The notes below the pieces were generated by a model that did not search any database, was not told where the DNA came from, and saw nothing but the letters and a program-made list of their open reading frames with translations. A stretch of DNA of 64,000 bases, taken from assembly GCA_049999765.1 (NCBI GenBank), contig JBNGIQ010008889.1, positions 1-64,000 on the forward strand. The letters are read 5' to 3'. The first letter of the stretch is position 1. Each line of letters begins with the position of its first letter. Origin of the DNA: Phaeoceros laevis. Its lineage: Eukaryota > Anthocerotophyta > Anthocerotopsida > Notothyladales. Positions 32,923 through 45,232 of the stretch are shown one piece after another. The position numbers were made by a program, and so were the translations under genes.

Positions 32923-33937
32923 GACCGGAAAAGCTAACTTGGCCTTTTTGGCGGCACGAAATTTGGCCCCACTAAAAACCTAAAAAATTGACCTAAAATA
33001 GCCCGCGCAAGAAAGGGCCAATTTGGCAGGTGCGAACGCGATCTAGTTATTTAACCGCGAAAAGAGGGGCTAAACTCGTGTTTACCCCCCAAACTGGCGA
33101 GTGCAGAAGGCCTCTTGCATAGTCCAATTTTGGCATGCTCGTCCAAAAAGGGTTAATTAAGGTCTGTTAGGCTGCAGTTTTCCAAACACCTCTCTGACCG
33201 GTAGTGCAATCAGGCCCGTGCCTGCCCTTCAGACTGGTGACAGGCCCTTGGCAGGTACCTGCACCGTCCTCTCTCTCTCTTCGCGTTCTTCATTGGTCTG
33301 AATCTCATTTAAGCGCTCAGCCACACCGGCAATGATGCTTATTTTGCCATTTCGCTTCTCTCCCCGGCACACCTTGGGAGAAAATCTTCTTGGCCTCTAG
33401 CTTGCTACGAAACAGCATAGCCAGGCCTTGCAGCTGCGTTTTTATTGTTCACCAACTACCACAATTGAGCTACTTAATGATCTAACGCCACATTCACATG
33501 TTTCCAGGATCTGAACACAAACTAACACGATTCCCATGAGACACAACACTCGGGCCACCAGCCCAGAAAACATAACTTCCGCCAATTGAACCCACTTAAA
33601 ACATGAACAAGCCAAAACAACGTCACACAGGGTAAACAAGCCCACAGCTGTAGCATCTTGGCAGAAATCTGGGAAACACTAAGCTGCTATGTACAGCGCT
33701 GGTCCTTAAGAATCCTATCCGCAGGACAAAGCTGGCCATGAAGCACAGACTTGGCAGTCCCCCGTAGAGTCTAGAACCGGAATTGATGCCAGAATGCTAT
33801 GCATACTTATCCTGTCGACTCTAACGCTAGCTTAGTAACTTTTTAACTTAATTTACACCATTTCCGCCAATTTCCTCCTCATCCATTGAGTATCCTACTC
33901 CACTACTATGACTAATCTTGACACCTCTATGAATGAA
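32923..33937. other. Intergenic, no gene seen
   Basis: No coding frame with recognisable features between the gap and the minisatellite. Confidence 0.35.
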
Positions 33938-34083
33938 TGAATGTAATCTTTCTCTATGTGGGCATCGACATGTCCCATGAATGTAATCTTTCTCTATGTC
34001 CCATGAATGTAATCTTTCTCTATGTCCCATGAATGTAATCTTTCTCTATGTGGGCATGGACATGGTGGGCATCGACATGTCCC
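33938..34083. repeat. Minisatellite, about 26-bp unit, four copies
   Basis: Units of ATGAATGTAATCTTTCTCTA plus TGTCCC recur at 33938, about 33977, 34003 and 34029. GGGCATCGACATGTCCC spacers interrupt two of them. It starts with a (GAAT)n run. Confidence 0.8.
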
Positions 34084-34299
34084 GCTTTCACATATTATCC
34101 TAAATTTCGTTGTCCAGCAGTACGAAATAGTCTCTTACAAGAGGTAGTTGATGACATCTGTTTCACAATGAAGTAATTTTTACAATAATGCTGTCCAAAA
34201 TTGTTCCACTTTGAGGAGAAAAATTTCAAGGCGACATTTTGATAGGACAAGTTTGTCCATGCCTTACTTACCGAATCTTAGTTACCCTAAATTGCACGC

Positions 34300-37200
34300 T
34301 CACTTCCGGTAGTGAAAGTTGACTATCGTCGGCTGCATGAATGATTGCTGAACGGAAATAACGAACGGATAGATAGGATGAAAAATAAAAGATGCAAGTC
34401 GCTTTACACGTCCGTCGTTTGAGCCCAATTCCAAGCCTGTGCAAGACCCACAAGCCGTTATCACGGAGGTAGCCAAAAACGACTGTACATGGCAGGCAGT
34501 CCATAATCCAGTTCAGCAAGAAGTCCGAAATGAAGTCAACCCGCTTCACAAGAGGAAAGTGAAAATGTGCAAGGTTAACCAGGGTTGACTTTAAACTTCA
34601 GGGAATTCGGGCGTCTCCTGGAGATAAATTTCACTGGGTGCTCCATGCAGGGCTTATGCCTGTCAATGGCTGATACAAGCTGAATACAATTCAACGATGC
34701 TTATCAGGATGACAAGATACTGATAACTCACAATCCCAACGAAACAATTTTCACAACAAAAGCTCTGACCTTTTCATCAAAATGGAACAACGATGGATCA
34801 AAGTATGGTGAAGGACTATGCGATTGGGAGTTGTAAGGCAATGTTGCGAGAGAGCGCTTCACGACCTGCACAGATTTGAAGTTCGACCTTTAGAGGTTTC
34901 AGCCCACATTGAATAATCAGATGGCATCTGCAACAGCTAGCAGGCAAACACACACCTGGGCTAGGCTCCCTGCCTTGCTGTTGATAAATGCTGCCTTCTG
35001 CTTGCGGAATTGGTCACGAGCATAGACATTATTTGAGTGTGACGTTATATAGCTCATGAACAGTGGATAAGACGGCACAACTCTGAAGTGATCACAGTAA
35101 CGCTCATATGACAGCAACAACTCTTCAGATGTGTTCTGCAACCATCAAAGTTTTATCATCAGAACAATTCAAGTCCGCAACAAAGCTCAAGACTATTTCC
35201 AGTTCAAGACGGAAGCTGCATCAGGAAGACTACAAAGAAAATAAGCCATCTGCTTTGTTAGCATGAACAAGCCTCAGCACTAGAACTGTGCCGGAGCATC
35301 CTTTCAGAAAGGTCAATTCAGTACCCATTAACACTCCTACTGAAGCACGAGGCACCTAAAAGGACAGTCAACGAAGCTACCTGATAGAAGCCTAACATCT
35401 CAGTTGTCTCCAGATTGTAAATTGCAAAGAATGCAGTTTGGTTTGAGTTATCTGAGTTCCGAGCAGCCTGCTCGATGTTCAAAACAATTGTGAGGATGGC
35501 AGGGTGCTCTTCATCTTAGCAAAATTAACCATGAAACAAGAGCAAACAATTGTTGCTTTAGAAAAAGGAATGACCCACCACTCCATCAACACTGCCAAAC
35601 TTGATGAGCAGGTGGTAACGGTCCAGAAATTGCACCTAAACAGCATAGAACACGTATCAGTAGCAGATAAACTGACAGGTAAGAGTCTGCAACGTCATTT
35701 CTTACCGACGCCAAAGAGGATCTTCCTTACCTTCCACATAACCAGATCCTCATAGTGCTGAAAGTGGTAATAGAATCTCTTCAGCCTCTGTGCTTTCTGA
35801 AACAAAGAAAGCCACTTATCAGGTCCTCCAGGAGCACCACTACCGGGATGTGTCAATGACGTACATCCAGAGATGCAGAAGCAATCAGAAGAGATCACTG
35901 TAAATACTCCTACCATGAGGGGATCTACATCTTCGTTCCATATGCCCTGGAATATGAATGACAACAGCCTTTGCTTCAAACCACCTAGAGTCTGGCCTCC
36001 CTGATTTGATGCCCCCTGTGGACCTCTTGCACCGTGGCCATTTTCTGCTTGAGGTGCAAGTGCAGGGCCCTCACCATCATGCACGAGGGTATTCACTGTC
36101 CGTCCAGTAGCAGTCAAGGAATTACCTATCCTACCACCTCTAGAAACACTACCACTATTTCTTGGCCCCAGGTTCGAACGTTCTGCATTGATGTTACTCC
36201 TTGCATTACCAGTTACAAGTACGCTACCAGTTGACACCACTGGTGGGGTCTGCTCCAGCATTTCTGAAGGAGTACCACTTTGCGTAAGTGTGCTTCTGGA
36301 CTGTAGCCTCACATGTACCGATCTGGATCCTGGTAGTGAAGGCAGTGCATTTGAGGGTTCCGATAGAGGAGCTGCCAAATTTCCACCATGTACAGTGGGT
36401 GCACCTGCAATAATAGCAGGAGCCCCATCAACCTCCATGTCAGCTGGACCCACAACTCCACGGGTGCTGCGGCTACTAACTACATACTCTACATGATTGG
36501 CTGCAACTGAATTTGTGCTTACTGAACCTGCACCTGCCTCTCCATAACTCATACTACCCCCTGTAATACTCCTATTCCTTCTGCTGCTCCCACTTCCGCT
36601 ACCACTCCCACTACATGTGGTGTTTGTCAAAGAGGTACTGGACGCCCGATAAGAATAGCTTGTTCGCCCACTGGTGAGGTAGTCTCCACTTTCTCCACTT
36701 GCACTTGAGAATGACCGGGTTTGCCAAGAAGAAGGTGCTGTTCCAACATGTTGACTCCCACTTCCGCTTCCGCTGGTGGATGGTAAAGCATCATTGCGGG
36801 TTCTTTGCTGACTTCCATATACATTCTCAAAAGGGGAAAACGCCCTTGAAAGCTGTATTCCCACTGTATGGCCATCAAGCGAAGTGCCACTTCCTAATCT
36901 GCTAACCTCCGGTCGTGCCCTTCGGAGATTTTCTTGAGAAGGATTAGGTTCAGCTCTGCGAGGTCCAGTGCCCTGGCCTCGGGGTTGCTGGCGCTGACCT
37001 TCATCCAGACTCGCAAAAAATCCTCTAAAATAACCATCATATTGGAGGTCTAGATCAGCCCCATGTGCTCCTCCATATATGCCTGCAGGAGTGACAGGAG
37101 TACCGATTGTAGTTTCCTGCGAGGAAGCTCTTCCTCCAGATGCTTGATCTGGCCAGCTAGACTGGCCCCTAGATAATCTTCCATTCTGTCGAGACCTGGG

Positions 37201-38527
37201 TTTCAGATTGCTACTTGCAGTCCAGCAAAAGGGCAATCCTTTGGTTTGCTGGTCAGCTGGGCACTCCCGATTTTCAGAATCTGCTAACACTCCTCTGGCT
37301 TTGCGAATGGCAGCCTGTTGTTGCTGGAAAGATACTTCTTCCTGCCATGTCCAACTGTCACATTCCCAGTCCAAATCCAGACCGAAATGCTTGAATTTGC
37401 AGATGTAAGACGTCCAACTAAGTAGTGCACTTCTAAAGCTAAAATCCCAGTCACCTTCGACTAGGTATCCACTCACACAATCTCTGCAGCAGTAAAAACT
37501 AAGTAAGGTCTGCCATGCTTTTGACAGTACGTCGTTGAGAAACTATACCTGGGCCTGCGTGTTGATCTTCAGCTCATCATCTTCTCTACAGTGTGTGCCG
37601 ATGCTACGGACGTCCACAAATAGGCCAGCCTCTCGAACTTGCAATATGTAGATGCATTGAAAACGGACAGACAGAATGACGAGTAGATCGTCGTACAAGA
37701 ACACTCCCATGTTGTGAGAAAGGTTGATGAAGTCATCGTGAAAGACTCGTTCATCGACTATCACTCCATCAGACAATCTGCCGATCCAAGGGATGCAATT
37801 TATGATGGGTGACAAAGCCAGACTAAGCACACAAGAAACAAGATTAATCTCCCCAGAGTAGTTTGACCAAGTACCTGACAAGGGATATCGAGATCTTCTC
37901 GATTGACGGAACTCCTGGCACGGCTCCTCGAGAAGAGGCGGCAGAATTATCAATGACCGTTGACGTGGCAAAGATCCCAAACAAATTATTCTCTGTCGTG
38001 AGGAAAAATTCCTTGCAGACAGCTTCGTTCCCAGAAGCCAGAGACACAGCATAGAGTTGAGTAAAATAGGTGTCAAACTTCCTTGACTTGTGAGGGAGCT
38101 CTTCCACAGTGTCACAGTCATCCCCTTTGCAGCAGTAGCTGAGCCAGTTGTGGCGATATACTATCAGATCTTGATTGTTCCGGCTGAAGCAGATAAGGTA
38201 GTGCCCGTCGTTGGTGAATTTCCGGAAAGTATGATCTGGGCAGTCCACGTCATACACGGTGTGGCTCGGCACGATGTTCTCATACAGTTTCCGGGTGCGA
38301 GGAATCTGTCATCCAAGACGGGGAGGGTAAGCTGTCAGTAAGGGCATCACTCCACAGACACTTAGAAGTCTAAGCGAGAAAAACCTGCAAATTGAGCGCT
38401 GCAATTGGTGCAAACGCTCAGGAAAGGTCACGTCAGAGAGTAGTGCAAGTACATGGGCATTAGGAGGAGCCCGCGTGATCTGCCGCGCAAACAGCCGGTG
38501 CACCAAATTGTCGCTTTGCCTCAACAT
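34300..38527 (-). CDS. DET1: DET1 light-signalling regulator with large coding insertion
   Basis: DET1 is a nuclear subunit of the CDD (COP10-DDB1-DET1) complex that assists CUL4 ubiquitin ligases and represses photomorphogenesis. Exons on minus: the first is 38527-38453 (MLRQSDNLVHRLFARQITRA), the second starts 38305 and ends 37875 (YENIVPSHTVYDVDCPDHTF, FATSTVIDNSAASS). Further blocks are GVIVDERVFHDDFINLSHNM, LKQRLLSFIFQGIWNED, QFLDRYHLLIKFGSVDG, and the last exon ends VISVQQSFMQPTIVNFHYRK, matching the DET1 C-terminus. Between CREDDEL and LKQRLLSF the usual 50-residue linker is replaced by a single frame of about 440 residues (37314-35985), S/G/R/T-rich with SGSGSGS runs. No stop lies in it. 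Family call certain; full exon map in the first insert portion is not fixed. Confidence 0.92.
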
Positions 38528-39180
38528 TCGCGTCTTCCTTTTGGCCTGCTCGTCTGCTATGTTTCCTGCCTGCAACCATTCTTCTGGTGCTGGCGCAGCG
38601 GCAGGAATCGGCGTGGGTGCCTGCGAGCACCCCTCTGGCCATGCGCACCATGCCAGCCTTACCCTATGTCAAGCCAGGCAGGGATGCTGCTCCTGCACAA
38701 TCATCCTACAGCTTCACCCATGGCCAACAATTGCCCAGCTCGCATGTGCCATACAGTCGCCAAATTGCCGGCTGCTCCTGCTGCCGGCCGAGGAAATTGA
38801 GCTCACATTCCGCGCTTTTGGTGACCCCAGTTTCCCCAGAGAATGGGGCACTCCAATCATGCAACCGGCAGCCGAGGGAGGCGCCAACACAGTGATGACC
38901 CGTCCGTACGCTGGAGCGCAAACCTGATGGTTGTGAATGCGGCGGAGCGCTGGCTTGCGACGAGTAGGATTACAGTCGTCAAGGCGCAGCCACAAGCCGA
39001 GAAAAGGCGATCGTGGGACGCCAGCACACCGTAGAGCAGCTGTCGTTTTATTCTAATGGCCTCCAACGCTTGCGCGAAAGCCGAAGGGGCTAACTGCCCG
39101 TTAGCTTGACGTGGCTGCTTGTGGCACCAAGCGCCCAGCGTTCGGTCACGTGCAAGGCTCACCATGGATTTTTTTACTAA
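38528..39180. other. Upstream of DET1, probable leader/promoter
   Basis: GC-rich stretch with overlapping frames in several phases and none recognisable; most likely the DET1 5' leader and promoter. Confidence 0.4.
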
Positions 39181-39265
39181 CCGGCGATTTTCCTGCACAT
39201 CTCCACTCTAACCGGCAAGTTTTTACCGCAACCGGCAAGTTCCTCCTAATACAATTTGGCACCGG
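39175..39265. repeat. CCGGC(A/G)-rich cluster, left block
   Basis: AACCGGC or ACCGGCAA occurs four times in 90 bp (for example 39180, 39210, 39230, 39260). A similar cluster lies at about 40535-40730, so the two may bracket one element that includes the transposase relic. Confidence 0.45.
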
Positions 39266-39377
39266 CAAAACGTGTACTTTTTTTTTTAAAATCCAGAGAC
39301 AGCCTACCCACCCAGCCACCCTTTTTCCCCTCGTAGAGTACCCTGCCCTCACCTACACTCGTTTTTTACTCTTTTTC

Positions 39378-39960
39378 TCACCTTCCCATCCTACAATGAA
39401 AATTGTTCTCCATGAAATTTTTTTTTTTATAGCGATTTGGACGCTCTTTATAAAAGGTAAAAACCTGGATACATATGTAAGGGTTTTGCATCTCTTTCCC
39501 TATATAATAAACTCTGCGAAAAAGATTGAGCACAATTATATCCACATTGTTGTGCATTTTACTGAAACCTGTGAGAAGGTTCCTTGTACCTTTCGTTGTT
39601 GCATACTCCGCATCTTTGTGTTGAGTTGACCCTCCCTCAATCAATGTGCTGGTTTTGATGTTCTTTGACCCAGTGGTGCCAAAAGAGCTTTTGGACTTAG
39701 GGTTCTTCTCACAAATAGTGCAGAACATAAGGCCTTTGTCCTTATCAAATCGAACCCATGTGATAGTATCCATCCACTTGTCTCGCCAATCTTTGTTGGC
39801 CTACAAAACTCTCATACTCTCTTCTTCCTCCTTTTGAGACTGCATTGGAAGTGTTCAACTATCCTCAAGCTCATTCGATATATCTTCAGGATTTGATGTG
39901 CTTGCTTCTCCCTTGCTCATTTGTCCTGGATTCTTACGTACAAACCCTGACATACTAGTC
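39378..39960 (-). pseudogene. Decayed hAT-type transposase, BED/TTF zinc-finger part
   Basis: On minus, the frame ending at 39378 encodes MDTITWVRFDKDKGLMFCTI CEKN, then KNIKTSTLIEGG and HKDA. A CxxC, a KSST-like turn, and a Thr-Leu-His-like stretch after KNIK fit the N-terminal BED/TTF zinc finger of hAT transposases (as in ZNF862-like proteins). Upstream on the same strand (toward 39960) weaker translated text (SGFVRKNPGQMSKGEAST) is interrupted by a stop near 39865. The element is broken and no catalytic domain is visible. Confidence 0.5.
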
Positions 39961-40099
39961 AATTTGGCTTGTCCTCCACTCATCTCCTAGGCAGCTGAGC
40001 CTCCAACTTTACGTTGAGCCTCCAACTTTACGCTTTCTATTTTGTTTGCCATCCATGATAACTTTGTGTATCACAGTAACACAATCACAAAGTAGATTG

Positions 40100-40534
40100 A
40101 AACAAAAAAGAAAATGCAAATCGCGATGAAGTAGGCCTAGGACCTTACAAAAGACTTGGTTCTTGTGCAGGGGGTGGGTTCTCATATATCGATGGGTTTG
40201 TCATCGGTTTGTCATCTAATAAGACTTTAGAACAATTGAGAAACTTTGAAGTAGGACCAATAAATAAAATAGTTGTATAAATAATATATGTCTTGCAAAA
40301 ATCCAGGTTTCTTAAAAAAAGTGTCCCTTGAAAAGTGCCATGTCCCTAAGTGTAGAAAGTGTCTTAAAAAATCCAGTACTTTAGTAGTACTACTAATTCC
40401 ACGTGTAAAAAGTGCCATACTTTAGTTATACTAGTAGTAATTTTTGTAAAAAATTAAGTATAATATTGTATTTAATAGACTAATAATAGTACTTAACTTT
40501 CTCCTACTACTCAATAGCATAACCCGTAAAAATC
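40100..40534. other. AT-rich sequence, no gene seen
   Basis: Several stretches of A and T with short repeated AAAAGTG motifs; no coding frame. Confidence 0.35.
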
Positions 40535-40800
40535 CGGCATATCCCATACCTAACCGGCATACGTGCCTTTTTTTTCCCGGCTACACCCGTATGAGGCCGG
40601 CAGGTTTGCCGGCTTTGCCGGTAAATAACACTTGCTAGCCGGAACTCGGTGAGCCTTGGTCACGTGTGTAGTGCCAACCGTGGTCAGCTATCCGGCTGCC
40701 CCGGCTGCATCCCGACCAACCGGCTACGTTGGTGGAAAGTTTTACAAGCCCCAGTTATCTCTATGTTCGGAGGGTCCCGGTTAATCACATGCATCCCGGT
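40535..40800. repeat. CCGGC-rich cluster, right block
   Basis: CCGGCAT, CCGGCTA, GCCGGCAGG, GCCGGCTTTGCCGG, TAGCCGGAA, CCGGCTGCCCCGGCTGC and ACCGGCTACG recur over 200 bp. The density stands far above the AT-rich surroundings. Confidence 0.5.
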
Positions 40801-41310
40801 TCGTGGTTAGTGCAGATGAAAACCACTCATAGAGACCTTGACTTGGTGCTATATCACACACAGTCACAAGACGTATTCCAAGTTCCAACGAAAGCAGTTT
40901 AGATAGTCGGGACGGTAAATAGACCTCCCCCTCCTAATTAGAGGAGGTTTGTCTATCGTGCTTGAGGTAAGTTGGAACTCCAAGGGATCCAAGTTTGCAC
41001 GTGGTTGATGTACGATGATATAACCCTACTTGTATATCATCATTACAACAATCCTAAAATCTGCGGATTAGGAAGTGATAGTTTTCTAGCAAGAGTTAGT
41101 GTGCCTTGGAATGCATACAAAATGTGACGAGACCATCAATTTTCTGAGAGATCAAAGTTGTATACTTTATGATTTCCATGAAATATTGTGTGGTAGCTGG
41201 ATATGCAAAAACTAGTCCAAACCTAATGTATACATTGATAAAGCAAATCAAAGAAGCCAACTCCAACTTTGAGTGCAATAGAAGTAGTTTGATTTGGTTT
41301 ACTTCTCCAA
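40801..41310. other. Intergenic, no gene seen
   Basis: AT-rich, with only short frames. Nothing recognised. Confidence 0.35.
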
Positions 41311-41326
41311 GTTATGCAAAAATACC

Positions 41327-41370
41327 CTGATAAGTCATCATCAAATGTAGATAAGTCATCATCAAATGTA
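41327..41370. repeat. 21-bp direct duplication
   Basis: Two adjacent copies of ATAAGTCATCATCAAATGTA, each followed by G. Confidence 0.8.
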
Positions 41371-41410
41371 GCCAACCCTACTACGATGCAAGGGCGATTA
41401 GCAAAGTGGA

Positions 41411-41516
41411 TCATTCCAGCTCTAGAAACAATTTCTGAGATCAAAATCTGGAAAGAAAANNNNNNNNNNATTCCAGCTCTAGAAACAATTTCTGAGATCA
41501 AAATCTGGAAAGAAAA
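41411..41516. repeat. Identical sequence on both sides of a 10-N gap
   Basis: ATTCCAGCTCTAGAAACAAT followed by TTCTGAGATCAAAATCTGG and AAAGAAAA occurs before and after the 10 N at 41460-41469. Same artefact-like pattern as at 26840-26943. Confidence 0.85.
41460..41469. other. Assembly gap, 10 N
   Basis: Ten N, flanked by identical sequence. Confidence 0.99.
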
Positions 41517-41635
41517 AGGTTTTTCCAAACTCCGGAGCACTGCTTGGTTTATTATTGTTATGTTCATATCTGCCATTAATGATTGTGTTCTTGAGGCTAT
41601 TTGCAGTTCTAGCACAGACTAAATGTCCTTAGAAA

Positions 41636-41771
41636 GGCCATGATTGAACAATCGAAGCAAAGGATGTCTTTCTCCAACAAACTCTTGGGAGAAAAACAAA
41701 AGTGGCCATGATTGAACAATCGAAGTAAAGGATGTCTTTCTCCAACAAACTCTTGGGAGAAAAACAAAAGT
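41636..41771 (+). repeat. 68-bp tandem duplication
   Basis: Two copies of GGCCATGATTGAACAATCGA through AAACAAAAGT, offset by 68 bp, differing by one or two bases. No gene recognised around it. Confidence 0.85.
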
Positions 41772-42250
41772 GGTACTTCTAGTAGGGCTGCCAACTAAGG
41801 ATCTGCTGAGAATTGAAAAAGTTTGTGATAGCATGGGGAGAGCAGGTAATCCGTGATCAGATGTTGGGATGATCAATGCACCAGCGTGCAGATGGGCAAC
41901 CTACTCTATGAACGAGGACATTACAACCACCTCCATGCAATATAGTCCTTTCTTCCTTCATCGATACATCGCACAGTACAGCATGACATTGTGCACATCA
42001 GACCTTATTCAAGAACCGAATGCTTCTATGCGAAACACTTCGTGATGCAAGGAGTAACTGTCTGCTTTTCCCCACTTTATGTCGATGCCACAACGTTGTT
42101 CTCGGTATGGCCCGCACCCTATGGTGCGGGGATCTGGCGCCACTTGACAGCAGGGACCCCTTACTCACGCCCCCGGCAAGTGCAGGAACCAGATGTCTGA
42201 CAGCAGGATTGGTAAGTTTTGCAGGAACTGTACATGTTGCAGGGCAAGTC

Positions 42251-44450
42251 CTACTCCAGGGCTATGTAGACAGTGGACTTGGAGAACCTACGAATGGATT
42301 CTTCGACTTCCCTTAATTGGGAGTCTAGTGTCGTCTTTATCTTTACCTGGGAAGGCGTTTCCACATACAAAGGCAGCGCTCTCAGCCTGTGCTCAAGCTC
42401 CTTCTTATCTGTACCGAAATAGGAAAGCACCCTGTTCACAAATGATCCTTAGCCACATACTAACTCAGAGTCTCCTGTCGCTATAAATGCACATCTTTCT
42501 AATAACCACCAAGAATCAAGGATACTTGACTCAAGAGTCTTGAGCACGTCGAGTCTTTCGTCTTCGTTCATCTGAACAACGCCTGGCGGCAGCTTTTTGG
42601 CCTTCTCTTCCTGCACCCTGTCGGATGTGGCTGAAGAGTGTTACATCCATTTCGCAAAAACTGAGTGTGAAAAGACAAATTGTAAAGATCCCCACTTATT
42701 TAATCGAACATGAATTACCTTTTCTCGGCGTCTTGAGCCATCTCGATCTTCCGTCGTAGCAAGCTACAGGAGATGCCTCATTAGTTAAGTACTAAGCTTT
42801 TGTGATGAACTTGTAAATACTTTCATAACCTTTGACAACCAAATCTTACTAGGCTGGAATTTTCCCGTAGTTCTCCTTTTGCCTTTTCTCAATGACCCTC
42901 ACTCGATGCTGCGGGGGCTGCTTGTTCACCGCATCGAACACATTCTTGTTCACGAAATCTATGCTCTTTTGGGGCTTGAAGGGCACTCGTGGCTAATCCC
43001 AACAAGAACAACTAATATCAGATCGAGGGAAGGGATTGAAGGGAATGAGTTGGTAAGAGGCGTGGCATTTTGAATTTATTTTTGAACTTTTTCTACGGGT
43101 TCAACAATATGCACGCACTTGAAAGGGTCACAAATTACTTACTTCGGCAGCAATTTTCCGTTGCCTCTGCTTCTCAGCAACGGCAGCCTCCTCCTCAATC
43201 TTACTGATGGCCTGTTCAAATCCTATAAGTCAATCAGTTGAGTGACGAGGGAGAAACCTGGTAGACATTAACCTGCTTTCAGAGGAACCACTGGACAGTT
43301 TTGAGGATCTTGTGCTGCTGGAAGGATTTGGCACTAATGAGAGTAGTCCCAACTGGTGATGGTCATCACGAGCACTCTGACATTAACCCGCTATAAGACG
43401 AGCCACTGGGATTTGGTGCTCTTGTGCTTGTGGAGAAAAGAACTAGGAGAATGGAACTCAGAGAATGATCGGAGTTGATTTTTGAATTTCCCTTGGGAGA
43501 TAGAATGGATATGGAATGGGTAGTTAAGAGGCTTGAAGGTCAACTAGGTTCAAGGGGGTGCTGTGGCAATGACAAAGTAACTGTAGTGGTGCATGGAGAC
43601 AACCCTGTGTGAGCAAAGGATAAAATCCCTTGGGCAACAAGGTGGTACTATGAGACCACACACTTTCTCTGGGACTCGGTGCTTGGGAGCTGCCAGAGAA
43701 CCCGTACAGCATAACAGAGAGAGTGTCCAACTCTGCCCATCAGCACCTTGTCCTGGCAACGAAACGACCAATAGCTGCTACTTACATACATTACCTTTTC
43801 CTTGTCGGCACGATTTTTTTCACTTTGTTCCAAGATGGCCGCACGATTATCCCTTGTGTGATCCTTAGGAACTATTCCTTGATTACGCATCTCGTCTCTG
43901 CCAACACATGCAATATAGTTTCATTCCTCCAGTCCAGCAGCAGCCCTGCGATACAGCAACTTCAGAGTTTGGACACAGAAACAAGGTCAAACCTGATCCC
44001 GTTTGGTGGCCTCAGCAAATTACTAACTTGAGAGCTGTCAATGTGACTGGGCCAAGGACCCTTCTTGTACTTGTTAGCCTTGGGGACTCCCTGTTCCTGA
44101 ATCCATTCAGGTGCCTGCAGAAGCTGGAAAAGGTCACAGTGGGTCGATCTGTGGCCATGGCACTAACGATAGCACATAACAGACCCCAACTGTACGTTGT
44201 GATGTTAAAAATTTGGAAGTTCACATAGTTGCGAGCAGTGCAACGACTCGCATAGCATGAATGAAGACGGACTGCAAGAACAGTGTCAGTGAGAACATGC
44301 CGAAGGATAGTTCACTTCTGCCCCCTGAAATGGAAGCCTTCCATCCGGGACAAGCTTGTATATGCTCTCATCCTCGGTTCCTGCCACCAATCTCTTGAGG
44401 GCCTGCAAACTGGACTTCTTGCATGATTTTTCCAGCACCGTCGGTCCCAT
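42251..44450 (-). CDS. ENKUR: Enkurin (cilium/flagellum protein)
   Basis: Start ATG at 44450 in exon 1 (44450-44316), which reads LVAGTEDESIYKLVPDG, the enkurin opening (SIYNLIP). Later exons include EWIQEQGVPKANKY, NKNVFDAVNKQPPQHRVRVI with NYGKIPAY (compare GKVPKYL), and the last exons KELEHRLRALPLYVETPSQ and VKIKTTLDSQLREVEESIRR, then FSKSTVYIALE and a stop at 42251-42253. This last block is the enkurin domain signature. Enkurin is an axonemal adaptor (microtubule inner protein of sperm and cilia). In plants only lineages with motile sperm keep such genes. Exons in the middle are seen, but not all boundaries are fixed; a partial exon-like duplication lies at about 43260-43440. The GCH1 and MAKR-like neighbours are unrelated; the ciliary neighbour is at 45233. 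Confidence 0.8.
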
Positions 44451-45232
44451 CGCCAACAGAACACGGTAATGCAAACTTGAACAATAAACCAAGGCTACAC
44501 CACACCAGAAGCAGGGCAGCTTGGCTCTATTTCCAAACCGCTCAGTAGAAAGCACTGAACGAGCCAACCAAAACCCATAGCCGCAACTTCACATAACCAG
44601 CAGTTGGAGCAGGGAACGATCACGGAAATAGGCGCAGACCATGCACTTGGGGGGACAGCCTTGGAAGGAATTCAAGTGCCACACTAAGGCCGCAAGGATC
44701 TACACAACCATTACCACGATCCCAAAGAAGGAGCGGGAGTAGAGCGTGAAGGCAAGAATGCCGAAAGGGTTGACGGCAAGACTTTGAACAAAGCCCTAAT
44801 ACAGCGTGACGAGATATTTCTTCCGTCGACGACACCTCGAGCCTCGGCCCATTCTTGAGCTACGGTCAGCTCATTACCACATCCCACGGATTACCGCCCT
44901 CCGCCAGCCGCAGATTGCCGCCCGAGGATTGTGGGATTATCATCTGTTGTTCTCACATTGTAAGAGACTCGAAAGGGAAATTGGAAAATCCAGGGTGCTA
45001 TTATGGCAAGGAAGATACGGCCAGTTTACGATCGATGGCCAATGACATTGGTGACATACCTGTAGCGCGTTGCCGATGCATGGTCGTTTCCGGGCACCAT
45101 GAACTTATGGAGGGCAATTTTCGTCAAAACCATGTTATACGAGCAATTCTATAAACCCGCAAATTCGATTCTAAAGGAACTTGCATGAAAGTTGAAGGTG
45201 CTCCGGTCATCGATTGATGTTCTTGCTCGACG
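44451..45232. promoter_or_regulatory. Shared divergent promoter region (enkurin / CCDC57-like)
   Basis: The 782 bp separate the start codons of two divergently transcribed cilium genes. Short frames here are not coding-like. Inferred from gene order; no factor site identified. Confidence 0.45.
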
